Assembly (NCBI GenBank): GCA_023415475.1
Contig: JAEZKL010000180.1
Location: 1-33,348, forward strand
Length of the DNA: 33,348 nt
DNA from: Bacillota bacterium
GTDB lineage: Bacteria; Bacillota; Clostridia; Lachnospirales; Lachnospiraceae
Reading direction: 5' to 3'
The translations under genes and the position numbers were made by a program. The notes below the pieces were generated by a model. The model was not told the DNA's origin and searched no databases. It saw only the letters and a list, made by a program, of their open reading frames with translations. Below are positions 24,977 through 33,172 of this stretch, in pieces (positions within the stretch are counted from its first letter, which is position 1; every line of letters begins with the position of its first letter).

Positions 24977-27142
24977 ATGAATTGGAAAGCACAATGGTTA
25001 AAACCCGCCATCGAAATGGGTGAAGTATGCCCCTTATACAAAAGAAGTTTTTCTAGCCATGGCAAGATACAAAAGGCAAGATTATTTATTACAGCTCTTG
25101 GCGTTTATGAGGCCTTTCTCAATGAAACACGGATCGGTGATTATGTATTAGCTCCAGGCTGGACTAGTTATGCAAAAAGGCTCCAATATCAAGAATACGA
25201 TGTCACTGATTTATTATCGGAAAATAATAACCTTGAGGTAACCGTAGGCAAAGGTTGGTATCGGGGTAGATTAGGATGGTCCAGTGCTAACACAAAGAAT
25301 GACTTACGAGAAATGCCTCCCGGTCTTTTAGCTCAGTTAGAAATTAATTACGAGGATGGCAGTAATGTAACCATACTATCTGATGAGAGCTGGTCTTGTG
25401 AAGAAAGTAAGGTGCGTTTTTCTGAAATTTATGATGGTGAAACATACGACGCTTCCTTCTCTTCCTCATCTACCTATGACGTACATATATTTGAAGGTCC
25501 AACTCATACACTGATCAAACAACAGGGCGATGAAATTAAAGAACAGGAACGTCTGCAGCCAGCTCGGCTATTCCATACTCCTAAGGGAGAGGTTGTCATC
25601 GATTTCGGTCAGGAGGTAACCGGCTACGTTGAGATTAATGTCAATACCAATGCCGGAGAAGAAATTCTACTTTCCCATGCAGAGGTGATGGATAAGGATG
25701 GAAATTTCTACACAGAAAACTATCGCAGTGCGAAGGCAAAGTATCATTATATCTGTAAAAATGGGCTTCAAACCTATAAACCAAAGCATACCTTTTATGG
25801 CTTTCGCTATATTCGAATTGATCAGTTCCCAGGTGGTGTTGAAAAAGCAACAACGAATCATTTCCATGCCATCGTGGTGCACTCCGATATACAGCGTACC
25901 GGGCACCTTAGCTGTTCCAATCCTCTGTTAAATCAGCTCTTTGACAATATTATCTGGGGGCAAAAAGGTAACTTTTTGGATGTTCCTACCGATTGTCCTC
26001 AAAGAGACGAACGTCTTGGTTGGACTGGCGATGCCCAGGTTTTTGTGAAAACTGCTGCCCTGAATTATAATGTGGAGAAGTTTTTTACAAAATGGCTGGC
26101 TGATATGGAGGCTGATCAGGGGGAGGATGGACGGATTGGTCATGTAATTCCTGATATACTAGGCGATGGGGGCAGTGCAGCCTGGGCTGATGCTTCCATC
26201 ATATGTCCCTGGGAAATATATTTGGCCTACGGAAATCCTCAGATTCTTGCTTCTCAATTTGAATGTATGAAGAAATGGATCGGTTATATCACCTCTCAAA
26301 CAAAGACGACCTATCTTTGGACCGGCGGAACCCATTTTGGAGATTGGCTCGGCCTAGACGCTCCTTCCGGAAGCTATAAGGGATCTACAAGAGAAGACTT
26401 TATAGCAACTGCATTTTATGCTTACTCCACCTTCCTCGTAGTGAAAGCCGGTAAAGTACTAGGCGAAAACGTAAAAGAGTTTGAGGACTTATATCAAAAG
26501 ATTGTAAGCGCATTCCAGTCTACCTATCCGGAATACTTAACACAAACGGAATGTATCCTGGCCGCTCATTTCAAGCTGGCTTTGGACTGCCAAGCTGCCG
26601 CTGATCAGCTGGCGAGTATGGTGAAGGAATGCGGAATTCAGCTGATGACGGGCTTCGTCGGAACCCCTTATTTACTTCATGTATTAAGTGATTATGGACA
26701 TGTTGACCTCTCCTATTCATTATTACTGCGAGAAGCTTATCCCTCCTGGTTATACCCTATTACTAAGGGTGCTACTACCATCTGGGAGCATTGGGATGGA
26801 ATCATGGAGAATGGTGACTTCTGGAGTGCTGATATGAACTCCTACAATCATTATGCCTACGGCGCGGTTGCAGACTGGGTATATGGCGTGGCAGCCGGTA
26901 TTAAACCTATGGAAGAGCATCCCGGATATGAGAGGGTGAAAATCTCCCCTATTCCTGACCGGCGATTGGATTGGTTAAAAGCTTCTTTGGATACCAAATA
27001 CGGACTTATCCGCTCCGAATGGAAAAAAGTAGATACCCTATGGCGCTATGAAATTGAAACTCCGGTAGAAGCCTATGTTACCATCGATGGTAAAACCAGC
27101 GAGATAACAAGAGGAACCCATATTTTTTATAGTCAACAATAG
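24977..27142 (+). CDS. GH78 alpha-L-rhamnosidase
   Basis: 721 residues with CGGAGGAA before the ATG. The N-terminal carbohydrate-binding part includes ALGVYEAFLNETRIG and LAPGWTSYAKRLQYQEYDVT. A beta domain with EVVIDFGQEVTGYVE follows. The (alpha/alpha)6 catalytic domain has the acid-rich motif DVPTDCPQRDERLGWTGD (335-352) and GATTIWEHWDG, where the glutamate is the expected catalytic base. The enzyme releases terminal L-rhamnose from plant or bacterial glycans. There is no signal peptide, so it acts in the cytoplasm on imported rhamnosides. It is shorter than many GH78 proteins (~900 residues), lacking an extra N-terminal domain. It is divergent from the AraC regulator. Confidence 0.95.
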   Translation: MNWKAQWLKPAIEMGEVCPLYKRSFSSHGKIQKARLFITALGVYEAFLNETRIGDYVLAPGWTSYAKRLQYQEYDVTDLLSENNNLEVTVGKGWYRGRLGWSSANTKNDLREMPPGLLAQLEINYEDGSNVTILSDESWSCEESKVRFSEIYDGETYDASFSSSSTYDVHIFEGPTHTLIKQQGDEIKEQERLQPARLFHTPKGEVVIDFGQEVTGYVEINVNTNAGEEILLSHAEVMDKDGNFYTENYRSAKAKYHYICKNGLQTYKPKHTFYGFRYIRIDQFPGGVEKATTNHFHAIVVHSDIQRTGHLSCSNPLLNQLFDNIIWGQKGNFLDVPTDCPQRDERLGWTGDAQVFVKTAALNYNVEKFFTKWLADMEADQGEDGRIGHVIPDILGDGGSAAWADASIICPWEIYLAYGNPQILASQFECMKKWIGYITSQTKTTYLWTGGTHFGDWLGLDAPSGSYKGSTREDFIATAFYAYSTFLVVKAGKVLGENVKEFEDLYQKIVSAFQSTYPEYLTQTECILAAHFKLALDCQAAADQLASMVKECGIQLMTGFVGTPYLLHVLSDYGHVDLSYSLLLREAYPSWLYPITKGATTIWEHWDGIMENGDFWSADMNSYNHYAYGAVADWVYGVAAGIKPMEEHPGYERVKISPIPDRRLDWLKASLDTKYGLIRSEWKKVDTLWRYEIETPVEAYVTIDGKTSEITRGTHIFYSQQ

Positions 27143-27259
27143 AAGGGGAAGATTTTCTACAGATTGAAGTAAAACATATGCATTCCACTCAATAGAGAAC
27201 TTCAACCACCAGCTCCGGAAGATAAGCCCTTCAGATATTTACTAGGATATATAAAACAC

Positions 27260-27291
27260 GGAAGCTGTCAACTTTTCTGTTGACAGCTTCC
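27260..27291. terminator. Perfect hairpin between convergent units
   Basis: A 13-bp perfect stem (27260-27272 with 27279-27291, GGAAGCTGTCAAC arms) has a 6-base loop. It follows the rhamnosidase by about 118 bases and also lies at the end of the minus-strand GNAT unit. The tail is richer in T on the minus side (GTGTTTTAT). It probably serves both directions. Confidence 0.7.
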
Positions 27292-27431
27292 TAATTGAGC
27301 TTATCGGCAAACCATTCATATAATATATTTTTATCAGCATTTAAGGATGATAAATTTTGATAGTCTTTATAGGTTGGTGAACAATCAGCACTACGGATAC
27401 TATAAAACTCCTTTTCCCATATATAACACAT
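27291..27431 (-). CDS. Possible small ORF overlapping the GNAT 3' end
   Basis: 46 codons from an ATG at 27431, in another frame from the GNAT gene. The reading MCYIWEKEFYSIRSADCSPT, then KDYQNLSSLN and LYEWFADKLN, has natural-looking composition. Its stop codon sits exactly at the edge of the terminator hairpin. There is no recognisable ribosome binding site. It may be the tail of a lost gene or a translationally coupled small protein. No family is recognised. Confidence 0.3.
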   Translation of the reverse strand: MCYIWEKEFYSIRSADCSPTYKDYQNLSSLNADKNILYEWFADKLN

Positions 27432-27900
27432 GGTCGCAATCTACAAATCCATTTTTTCTATAGAAATTTGGTGCAGGTGCAAATCGGTTTGTCGCTAAGG
27501 TAAAACCAGCTAATTTATGTTCTTTAATATAGCTTTCTACCGTATGAAGCAGTTCTGTTCCATATCCTTGCCTTTGTAGTTCTGGTGATATAAACATCTC
27601 CTCAATGAATACTTCGCTGTTGTTCCACCATATTTTTTCATGTGCAAGTATTGCTCCTTTCACTTTATTGTCAATCAATAGTGTGTAACCAATAAATTTT
27701 ACATGATTGACAAAATCCTGCAAATAACATTGTGCTGTCTCTAATGACCAACGACATTGCCACAAATCATTATTATAAACCTCCATCATAATTTGTGCAC
27801 ATGCAGTCAAATCAGAATTTTCATATTTTCTAATTATTATAATACTTCCCCCCTTTAATGTTAATTCTTTTTGTGTTTCACTATAGTGATAGGAAGCCAT
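27400..27900 (-). CDS. GNAT-family N-acetyltransferase (start codon uncertain)
   Basis: The GNAT fold is clear: IIIIRKYENSDLTACAQIM at the start of homology, the acetyl-CoA loop region EEMFISPELQRQGYGTELL (the Q/R-x-x-G-x-G motif) and a final FYRKNGFVDCDHVLYM. The target is unknown. The only ATG for the frame, at 27900, lies inside the preceding AraC gene. The good ribosome binding site AAAGGGGGG (27848-27856) instead points to ATT at 27843 or ATA at 27840/27837, exactly where the family homology begins. The gene either uses a rare non-ATG start, or lost its ATG, or depends on the overlapping upstream ATG. Mature length is about 147 residues if it starts near 27843. Confidence 0.75.
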   Translation of the reverse strand: MASYHYSETQKELTLKGGSIIIIRKYENSDLTACAQIMMEVYNNDLWQCRWSLETAQCYLQDFVNHVKFIGYTLLIDNKVKGAILAHEKIWWNNSEVFIEEMFISPELQRQGYGTELLHTVESYIKEHKLAGFTLATNRFAPAPNFYRKNGFVDCDHVLYMGKGVL

Positions 27901-28733
27901 ATCTCTATATATTCTTTATAACATTTTTCCATGCACGGACCCTCGGTCTGTACATACCCTGATGTAGGAAACCATTCACTATAAATTAGCTGATACAAAG
28001 ACAATGTGGTTTCTGGATAAACAACATAAGGATGTTTAAAAACTGCCCACAATGTATCTGGTATGCTCAGGAGTTCATATTCTTCATCCATATCTTGAGA
28101 GTATAACTCAGCACCATACATAAAACGCTGCGAACCATCATCTTGAAACGCATAACGTATCCCTGTAAGCAGACTATCCTCTTTCATACCAGCGTATTTC
28201 GTTATTCTTCGATGAGTACCATCTTTAATAATTTCATTTCCAAACTCAAAAACTTTTTTGAATATTTTCTCCGAGTCAGCCTCACTGGCATCTATTTTTA
28301 TACTCTTACCAAACCAAATAGAAGGTTCCGTTTTCTCTATTTTATAGCTGATGTTCCGTCCTATGTTAAGATTAATATTAAAAGAAGCGCGCGGAAAAGC
28401 TTGTGTCATTTTACTTCCTGTTCTTGCCTGTGAAGGAGGACATCCATGAAATGCCTGAAAGGCTCTTGAAAAAGATGATTGCGAATCGTACCCATACTTA
28501 ATTGCCAAATCAACTACTTTAATATCTGATTGGTATAATTCAAATGCTGCTAATGTCATTCGCCTACAGCGAATATATTCTGCTAAGGGTATGTCAAAAA
28601 TATAAGAAAATACTCTCTGAAAGTGATATATAGAACAACAGGCCTTTTTCGCAATAATACTATAATCTATCGTATCATTCAGATTACTTTCTATATATTC
28701 TATTACATTATCCATATTGGTTTTGAAATTCAT
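27861..28733 (-). CDS. AraC-family regulator with GyrI-like effector domain
   Basis: About 290 residues from the ATG at 28733, seven bases after GAGGTG. The DNA-binding AraC domain is N-terminal (about 1-105: IIAKKACCSIYHFQRVF and VVDLAIKYGYDSQSSFSRAF). The C-terminal half (about 120-285) is a GyrI-like/SOUL ligand-binding domain containing WAVFKHPYVVYPETT and YEYIEIWLPI-like sequence. This Rob/BmrR-like layout usually senses hydrophobic or cationic small molecules and controls a resistance or modification gene. The downstream GNAT gene overlaps its end and is the natural target or partner. A TACAAT -10 box at 28818-28823 (minus) may be its promoter. Confidence 0.9.
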   Translation of the reverse strand: MNFKTNMDNVIEYIESNLNDTIDYSIIAKKACCSIYHFQRVFSYIFDIPLAEYIRCRRMTLAAFELYQSDIKVVDLAIKYGYDSQSSFSRAFQAFHGCPPSQARTGSKMTQAFPRASFNINLNIGRNISYKIEKTEPSIWFGKSIKIDASEADSEKIFKKVFEFGNEIIKDGTHRRITKYAGMKEDSLLTGIRYAFQDDGSQRFMYGAELYSQDMDEEYELLSIPDTLWAVFKHPYVVYPETTLSLYQLIYSEWFPTSGYVQTEGPCMEKCYKEYIEIWLPITIVKHKKN

Positions 28734-28848
28734 AAGCGTATCACCTCTATATATTAACATATTTACTTTTTTTTGTTTATCATTCTCTGCCCAATTATGT
28801 ATAACTACACATTTCTAATTGTAGCAGATACAATACTGGTAATCTATA

Positions 28849-28886
28849 TAAAAAAATAGCACCCTACCACTTTTACATGATAGGGT
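28849..28886 (-). terminator. Terminator after the FucU-like gene (copy 1 of a 29-bp repeat)
   Basis: Read on the minus strand, a stem of about nine pairs, ACCCTATCA with TGGTAGGGT (one G-U), has loop TGTAAAAG and is followed by GC-TA and a T7 run. The segment 28858-28886 recurs exactly at 32930-32958 in the same orientation. Confidence 0.8.
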
Positions 28887-28944
28887 ACCAAGAAATGATT
28901 CTTATTTATTATTCATCTGAAAAACATATATATTAATTCGTGCA

Positions 28945-29385
28945 TTATTCCATGATGACACCTTTTTGAAGCATTACGTTTGCATAGAGTGCCTTTTCAC
29001 TAGTAGCTAAAATTGCATAAGAGGTTTTTGCATTTTCATAAAAAGCAAATCGCTCAATATTTCCCACTGCCTTTGCACCTCTTGAATCATATCTGGACAC
29101 TATTTCCTTATAGGTGTCCCAGATTGGCGTTTCTACTGGGTCACCGGGCATTACTTCCATCAGATTCACCGGATGCTCCACATAAGTATCCAGGGGAAAC
29201 ACCTTTAGGATGGCATCCAGCAGTTCCGGTACTCCATGGCCGTCACAGCGGATCACGACAGCATTCCTGCCCATGGATTCTGCCGGAAAATTCCCATCTG
29301 CGATAATCAGTTTGTCACTGTGTCCCATCTCACATAACACCTTTAGCAATTCCGGTGATAAAATCTTCGGTATACCTTTTAGCAT
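28945..29385 (-). CDS. fucU: RbsD/FucU-family sugar mutarotase (L-fucose mutarotase-like)
   Basis: About 146 residues from the ATG at 29385, which overlaps the aldo/keto reductase stop by seven bases and has GGAGGAAC upstream. The family signature MLKGIPKILSPELLKVLCEM is followed by GHSDKLIIADGNFP with the catalytic H22, and the C-terminus ERFAFYENAKTSYAI matches FucU more than RbsD. It interconverts alpha and beta anomers of L-fucose or a related sugar, feeding a downstream enzyme that accepts one anomer. It ends the operon with the two oxidoreductases and is followed by a terminator. Confidence 0.88.
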   Translation of the reverse strand: MLKGIPKILSPELLKVLCEMGHSDKLIIADGNFPAESMGRNAVVIRCDGHGVPELLDAILKVFPLDTYVEHPVNLMEVMPGDPVETPIWDTYKEIVSRYDSRGAKAVGNIERFAFYENAKTSYAILATSEKALYANVMLQKGVIME

Positions 29386-30428
29386 AGTTCCTCCGTTCCT
29401 GCAGCTTCTAGTGAGGCTGCCGTTATTCTGCTGCCTTTCTCCATATCCCACAGGTCTTCCCAGCCCTTAGCATTCGGCCATAAGAAAACCTGTCCTTTGA
29501 TCAGTCGGCAGTTTTTATCAGCGCCCCTGATTAACTCCATCTCATCCTGCGTTAAAGGATCCTGAGTGCAGCTTTTGAGATTACTGAGGTATTGTGGTTC
29601 CTTTACCGAGAAAGGTATGGGGATCTGTCCTCTTTGTACTGCCCATTTTAGGCAGATGACTGCAGGATGTACCCCATGCGCTTCTGCAATTGCTTTAATT
29701 TCCGGCAGCTGTGTATCAGCTACATCAGATTCTGTACGGTCTCTTTCCGGCCTTGAGGGAGAGCCGATCGGGCAATAACCGATCGGTGCCATCTGATGAG
29801 CCACTGCATAATCGAATAATTCCGGCTGCTGGAAGCTAGGATGCAGCTCCATCTCAAGTGCGGCAGGTTTGATTTTGCAAAGACCATAAACTGCTTCCAG
29901 CTTCGGTACTGTCATGTTGGACATACCAATATGCTTCACAAGCCCCAATTCGATCAGCTGCTCGCACTGCCTCCAGGTATTCATGAATTCATCTGTTCTA
30001 AAGGGCTTTGAATCCGGATTCCTGGAATCCCCGCAGCAGCCCGGTGCATGATAGTTGGGGAAGGGCCAATGTATCAAATACAGGTCCAGGTATTCCAGCT
30101 TTAAGTCCTTAAGGCTTTTCCTGCAGGCTTCAATTACTTCATTATGTTTATCATTCCATACCTTAGAGGTAATAAATAAGTCTTCTCTGCTTACAATTCC
30201 CTCCTGCATCACCCGCTCCAATACTGCGCCGATCTTATCTTCATTCTGATATACGGCGGCGCAGTCTATTAACCGGTAGCCGGCTTTGATTGCTCCATAC
30301 ACGGCTTCCGATACCTGGTCTGCACTGTATTTGTCCGATCCGAAGGTCCCCAGCCCTACCATCGGTATTTTTGCACCGGTATAAAGTGTATACTTTGGTA
30401 CGGCATTTACATCTACTTTTTCACTCAT
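29379..30428 (-). CDS. Aldo/keto reductase
   Basis: About 349 residues from the ATG at 30428, after CGGAGATATT. The catalytic tetrad is visible: D55 and Y60 (LIDCAAVYQNE), K89 (FITSKVWN) and H120 (YLIHWP). Later blocks include LVKHIGMSN and KWAVQRGQIPIPFS, with an extended C-terminus. It uses NAD(P)H to reduce aldehydes or sugars, or acts as a sugar dehydrogenase in the reverse direction. Genetic coupling to a FucU mutarotase suggests an aldose such as L-fucose or L-rhamnose. It is the middle gene of the dehydrogenase-reductase-mutarotase operon. The actual substrate is inferred from context only. Confidence 0.9.
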   Translation of the reverse strand: MSEKVDVNAVPKYTLYTGAKIPMVGLGTFGSDKYSADQVSEAVYGAIKAGYRLIDCAAVYQNEDKIGAVLERVMQEGIVSREDLFITSKVWNDKHNEVIEACRKSLKDLKLEYLDLYLIHWPFPNYHAPGCCGDSRNPDSKPFRTDEFMNTWRQCEQLIELGLVKHIGMSNMTVPKLEAVYGLCKIKPAALEMELHPSFQQPELFDYAVAHQMAPIGYCPIGSPSRPERDRTESDVADTQLPEIKAIAEAHGVHPAVICLKWAVQRGQIPIPFSVKEPQYLSNLKSCTQDPLTQDEMELIRGADKNCRLIKGQVFLWPNAKGWEDLWDMEKGSRITAASLEAAGTEELC

Positions 30429-30520
30429 AATATCTCCGATCATATTAAACCTCTGTAGTTATGTTCAAGGTGCTTATTCTGTCAATACTTCACCATAAAG
30501 CAGGATCTTAAGCTGGATTT

Positions 30521-31594
30521 TTATTCATTCTGATCCCCGAAAACAACCGCAACTTTACCGCAGTTGCCACGTGCCATAAGCGAATAAGCCTCGTCGGCCA
30601 TCTCAAGTTGAAATTCGTCTGTTATTAACATTTCAGGATGTATGTTCCAGCGCACCAGGCGTTCCACCAGTTCTTCCATCCTCCACAGACTGGTTACCCA
30701 GGAGCCATAAATCGTTTTCTGCCCGTGGATGATATCGGGGCTGGGATTAAAGGTACAGGTACCACCTTCACCGACTAATGCAATCTTACCCCATTCACGA
30801 GTGGCACGGATAGCAAGCTGTCTTCCCATATCATTCGCGCTCGCATCAATTGCTCTTTCTACTCCGCGTCCTCCGGTTACGTTGTAAATTTTCTGTAACG
30901 TGTTCTCATCGGGTTGAAATACATAATCTACCAGACCTAGCTTTTTTGCCAGATTAATGCGGTATTCATTATATTCTACACCGATTAGCTGATTTGCCCC
31001 CATTGCTTTTGCAAGCATAAGAGCTGCGAGACCTACCGGACCTAAACCAGTAACTAACACGGCATCATTGCCGCAGATTCCGATTTTTTCGATAGCCTCA
31101 TAAACCGTTCCGAATCCGCAAGCAACCTGTGCACCGTCTTTATAGGTCAGTTCAGCGGGGAGCGCAATTAGATCCTTCTCATCTGCCAGTATGTAAGGTG
31201 CCATACCACCGTCCCTCTGCCAACCGTATGCGGCGCGGTGGGGACTGGAGCAGGAAATATAATACCCCCTTCGGCAGTCATTGCATACGCCGCAGCCGGA
31301 GATATGATAGATAATTACCCTGTCACCCTTTTTAAATCTCTTTAACCCCTCGCCTTCTTCCACTATGATACCGCAGGGTTCATGTCCAGCAATCATACCC
31401 GGCGTATAGCCTTCCGGTCCCTTGCCGACATGCTCCCTATAGATACAGCGAATATCACTTCCGCAGATTGTAGTAGCTTTTGTCTTAACCAACACCTGCC
31501 CATGGCCCGGCTTCGGTATATCAAACTCTCTTATCTCCACAGAACTGTTACCCGGTAAAACAGCACCCTTCATTTTCTTGCTATCAGTATCCAT
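30521..31594 (-). CDS. Zinc-dependent medium-chain alcohol/sugar dehydrogenase
   Basis: 357 residues with AAGGAGGAG before the ATG. Catalytic zinc ligands C44 (TTICGSD) and H71-E72 (AGHEPCG) and the structural cysteines C101, C104, C107 and C115 are all present. The Rossmann motif VTGLGPVG lies near residue 188, with an acidic residue in LIGVEYNEYR, suggesting NAD. It belongs to the threonine/sorbitol dehydrogenase branch. It heads the operon with the aldo/keto reductase and FucU mutarotase and is divergent from an AraC regulator. It probably oxidises a sugar or sugar-derived alcohol in a deoxysugar pathway. A weak-35 promoter with TATAAT at 31650-31645 suits AraC activation. Confidence 0.88.
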   Translation of the reverse strand: MDTDSKKMKGAVLPGNSSVEIREFDIPKPGHGQVLVKTKATTICGSDIRCIYREHVGKGPEGYTPGMIAGHEPCGIIVEEGEGLKRFKKGDRVIIYHISGCGVCNDCRRGYYISCSSPHRAAYGWQRDGGMAPYILADEKDLIALPAELTYKDGAQVACGFGTVYEAIEKIGICGNDAVLVTGLGPVGLAALMLAKAMGANQLIGVEYNEYRINLAKKLGLVDYVFQPDENTLQKIYNVTGGRGVERAIDASANDMGRQLAIRATREWGKIALVGEGGTCTFNPSPDIIHGQKTIYGSWVTSLWRMEELVERLVRWNIHPEMLITDEFQLEMADEAYSLMARGNCGKVAVVFGDQNE

Positions 31595-31724
31595 TGAATT
31601 CTCCTCCTTGTCAATAAATTATATAGATTAAACTTTATAGCTTTATTATAGCAATACGGTCATTTTTTATTATAGATATATCTGACATACTTGTATTTAT
31701 AATGTCGGCTTTTCGAATATTTCA

Positions 31725-31753
31725 TTGACCGGTATATCCCACTCTGCTACAAT
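31725..31753 (+). promoter_or_regulatory. Promoter for the AraC gene at 31771
   Basis: TTGACC (31725-31730) and TACAAT (31748-31753) have a 17-base spacer, 17 bases before the ATG. A short inverted repeat, GACAT/ATGTC, lies just upstream (31683-31705 region), a possible operator in the divergent spacer. Confidence 0.65.
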
Positions 31754-31770
31754 TAGATTGAGGTGATTAC

Positions 31771-32643
31771 ATGAAAATATCCTATAATAATCTGGACATC
31801 GAATTTACAATGGAATATTTATGCTTCTATACGATTCACATTGTATGTGAACGTTTTTTACGTTCCATTCCAAGTCATAGCCACAGTGATAACAGCTATG
31901 AGATTCATTATATTCCTGAAGGCCGAGGAAAAGTTAAAATTGATCAGGTAGTATATCCAGTTGTCCCGAATACTTTATATGTAACAGGGCCTCATGTCGA
32001 GCATGAACAAATTCCTGATAATGAGGATCCTATGATTGAATACTGTGTTTATTTAAAAATGGAAAAAAGAAAGCATGCTTTGAAGAAGGAAAGCCCCGTA
32101 TCCTATCTTAAGCTGTTTGAAAACACAAAATTCTGGTTTGGTCAGGACAGCCAAAATATTCATGCATTGATGCAGCAGATTTTCACAGAACTGGATAGAC
32201 AGTATACCGGTTATAAGAAGCAGGTGGAAAATCTGCTGTCACAGCTGATTATTTCACTAGTACGAAATTACGAGAATATTCAGAATGTTCAAGGCCAGTC
32301 AAAGTCAGTTAATTTAACTTACAGCAAATACTTTTTAATTGAAGAATACTTTTTATACGAATATAAAGATCTATCTCTGGAGGTCTTAGCTTCCCGCCTC
32401 GGTTTAAGCTCCAGACAGACACAACGCCTGCTATTCCAGCACTATAGTAAAAATTTTCAACAGAAAAAAGCGGAGGCAAGAATGTCTGCCGCCTCCATCC
32501 TTTTAATGGATCCAAAAAAGCGAATATCTGATATTGCAGTTGATCTTGGATATTCCTCGGTGGAACATTTTTCTGTAGCTTTTAAAAGATATTATCATAC
32601 TTCTGCCAGGCAGTACCGGAAATTAAATATGGGTGCCACTTAA
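31771..32643 (+). CDS. AraC-family regulator with cupin sensor domain
   Basis: 290 residues with GAGGTGA before the ATG. The N-terminal cupin part has SIPSHSHSDNSYEIHYIPEG and a later VTGPHVEHEQIP. The C-terminal AraC domain (about 190-290) has LEVLASRLGLSSRQTQRLLF and ISDIAVDLGYSSVEHFSVAF. It is divergent from the dehydrogenase/aldo-keto reductase/FucU operon across a 176-base spacer and so is its likely regulator. The ligand is probably the sugar handled by that operon. Confidence 0.92.
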   Translation: MKISYNNLDIEFTMEYLCFYTIHIVCERFLRSIPSHSHSDNSYEIHYIPEGRGKVKIDQVVYPVVPNTLYVTGPHVEHEQIPDNEDPMIEYCVYLKMEKRKHALKKESPVSYLKLFENTKFWFGQDSQNIHALMQQIFTELDRQYTGYKKQVENLLSQLIISLVRNYENIQNVQGQSKSVNLTYSKYFLIEEYFLYEYKDLSLEVLASRLGLSSRQTQRLLFQHYSKNFQQKKAEARMSAASILLMDPKKRISDIAVDLGYSSVEHFSVAFKRYYHTSARQYRKLNMGAT

Positions 32644-32720
32644 TATCACATTGCATGCTGTCTTCATTCTCAAGTGAAGCTAATCGCTTTCTTTACATCA
32701 TTTACAGCCTCTCTGAAAAT

Positions 32721-32912
32721 CTAATTGGAACGAATTAAAATATTCATAATTTCTTTGGCTTTTTCAGCATCCGATTCTGTATGAGCAGGGTCGTTCCATG
32801 ATATGTTAATAATTTCCCAAGAATATTCTTTCAAGGCTTGATATCTATCAATCGCCGCATTTATACTCTGTTGGTCAATGTCACTAATATACTCTTTGCA
32901 CATATAATTCAT
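32721..32912 (-). CDS. Small hypothetical protein
   Basis: About 60-63 residues from an ATG at 32912 or 32903. The sequence (CKEYISDIDQQSINAAIDRY, then WNDPAHTESDAEKAKEIMNI) is charged and helix-forming with natural composition and no membrane segment. The ribosome binding site is weak. It lies directly after a terminator and convergent with the AraC gene, so how it is transcribed is unclear. It could be a gene remnant. No family is recognised. Confidence 0.4.
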   Translation of the reverse strand: MNYMCKEYISDIDQQSINAAIDRYQALKEYSWEIINISWNDPAHTESDAEKAKEIMNILIRSN

Positions 32913-32919
32913 TCTTTGC

Positions 32920-32959
32920 AAAATACAAAAGCACCCTACCACTTTTACATGATAGGGTG
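32920..32959 (-). terminator. Terminator (copy 2 of the 29-bp repeat)
   Basis: Read on the minus strand, CACCCTATCA pairs with TGGTAGGGTG (10 bp, one G-U) around loop TGTAAAAG. It is followed by CTTTTGTATTTTG. It lies about 214 bases after the stop of the CUT1 permease and shares 29 exact bases with the hairpin at 28858-28886. A second, unrelated hairpin (ATTAAGG/CCTTAAT, 32978-33004) without a T run precedes it. Confidence 0.7.
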
Positions 32960-33172
32960 TCCTAACTATTATGCCGGATTAAGGACTGCCTTGCTGCCCT
33001 TAATGAAAACATAGTGTCCATTTTATTATAAATGACCATTGGTACTTTATATTTCATATTAACAATAAAATTTATATATTCTCGAAAATAGTTTTTTCAT
33101 TCATCATATGTCAAGAAATATAATAATATTAATCTGTTTTATCGATAATTTTCTATCATATTATATAGCAAA

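Noticed and set aside
32978..33004. Inverted repeat ATTAAGG/CCTTAAT as a terminator of the CUT1 permease
   Set aside because: There is no T run after the stem on the minus strand. The hairpin at 32932-32959 with a T-rich tail is the better terminator.
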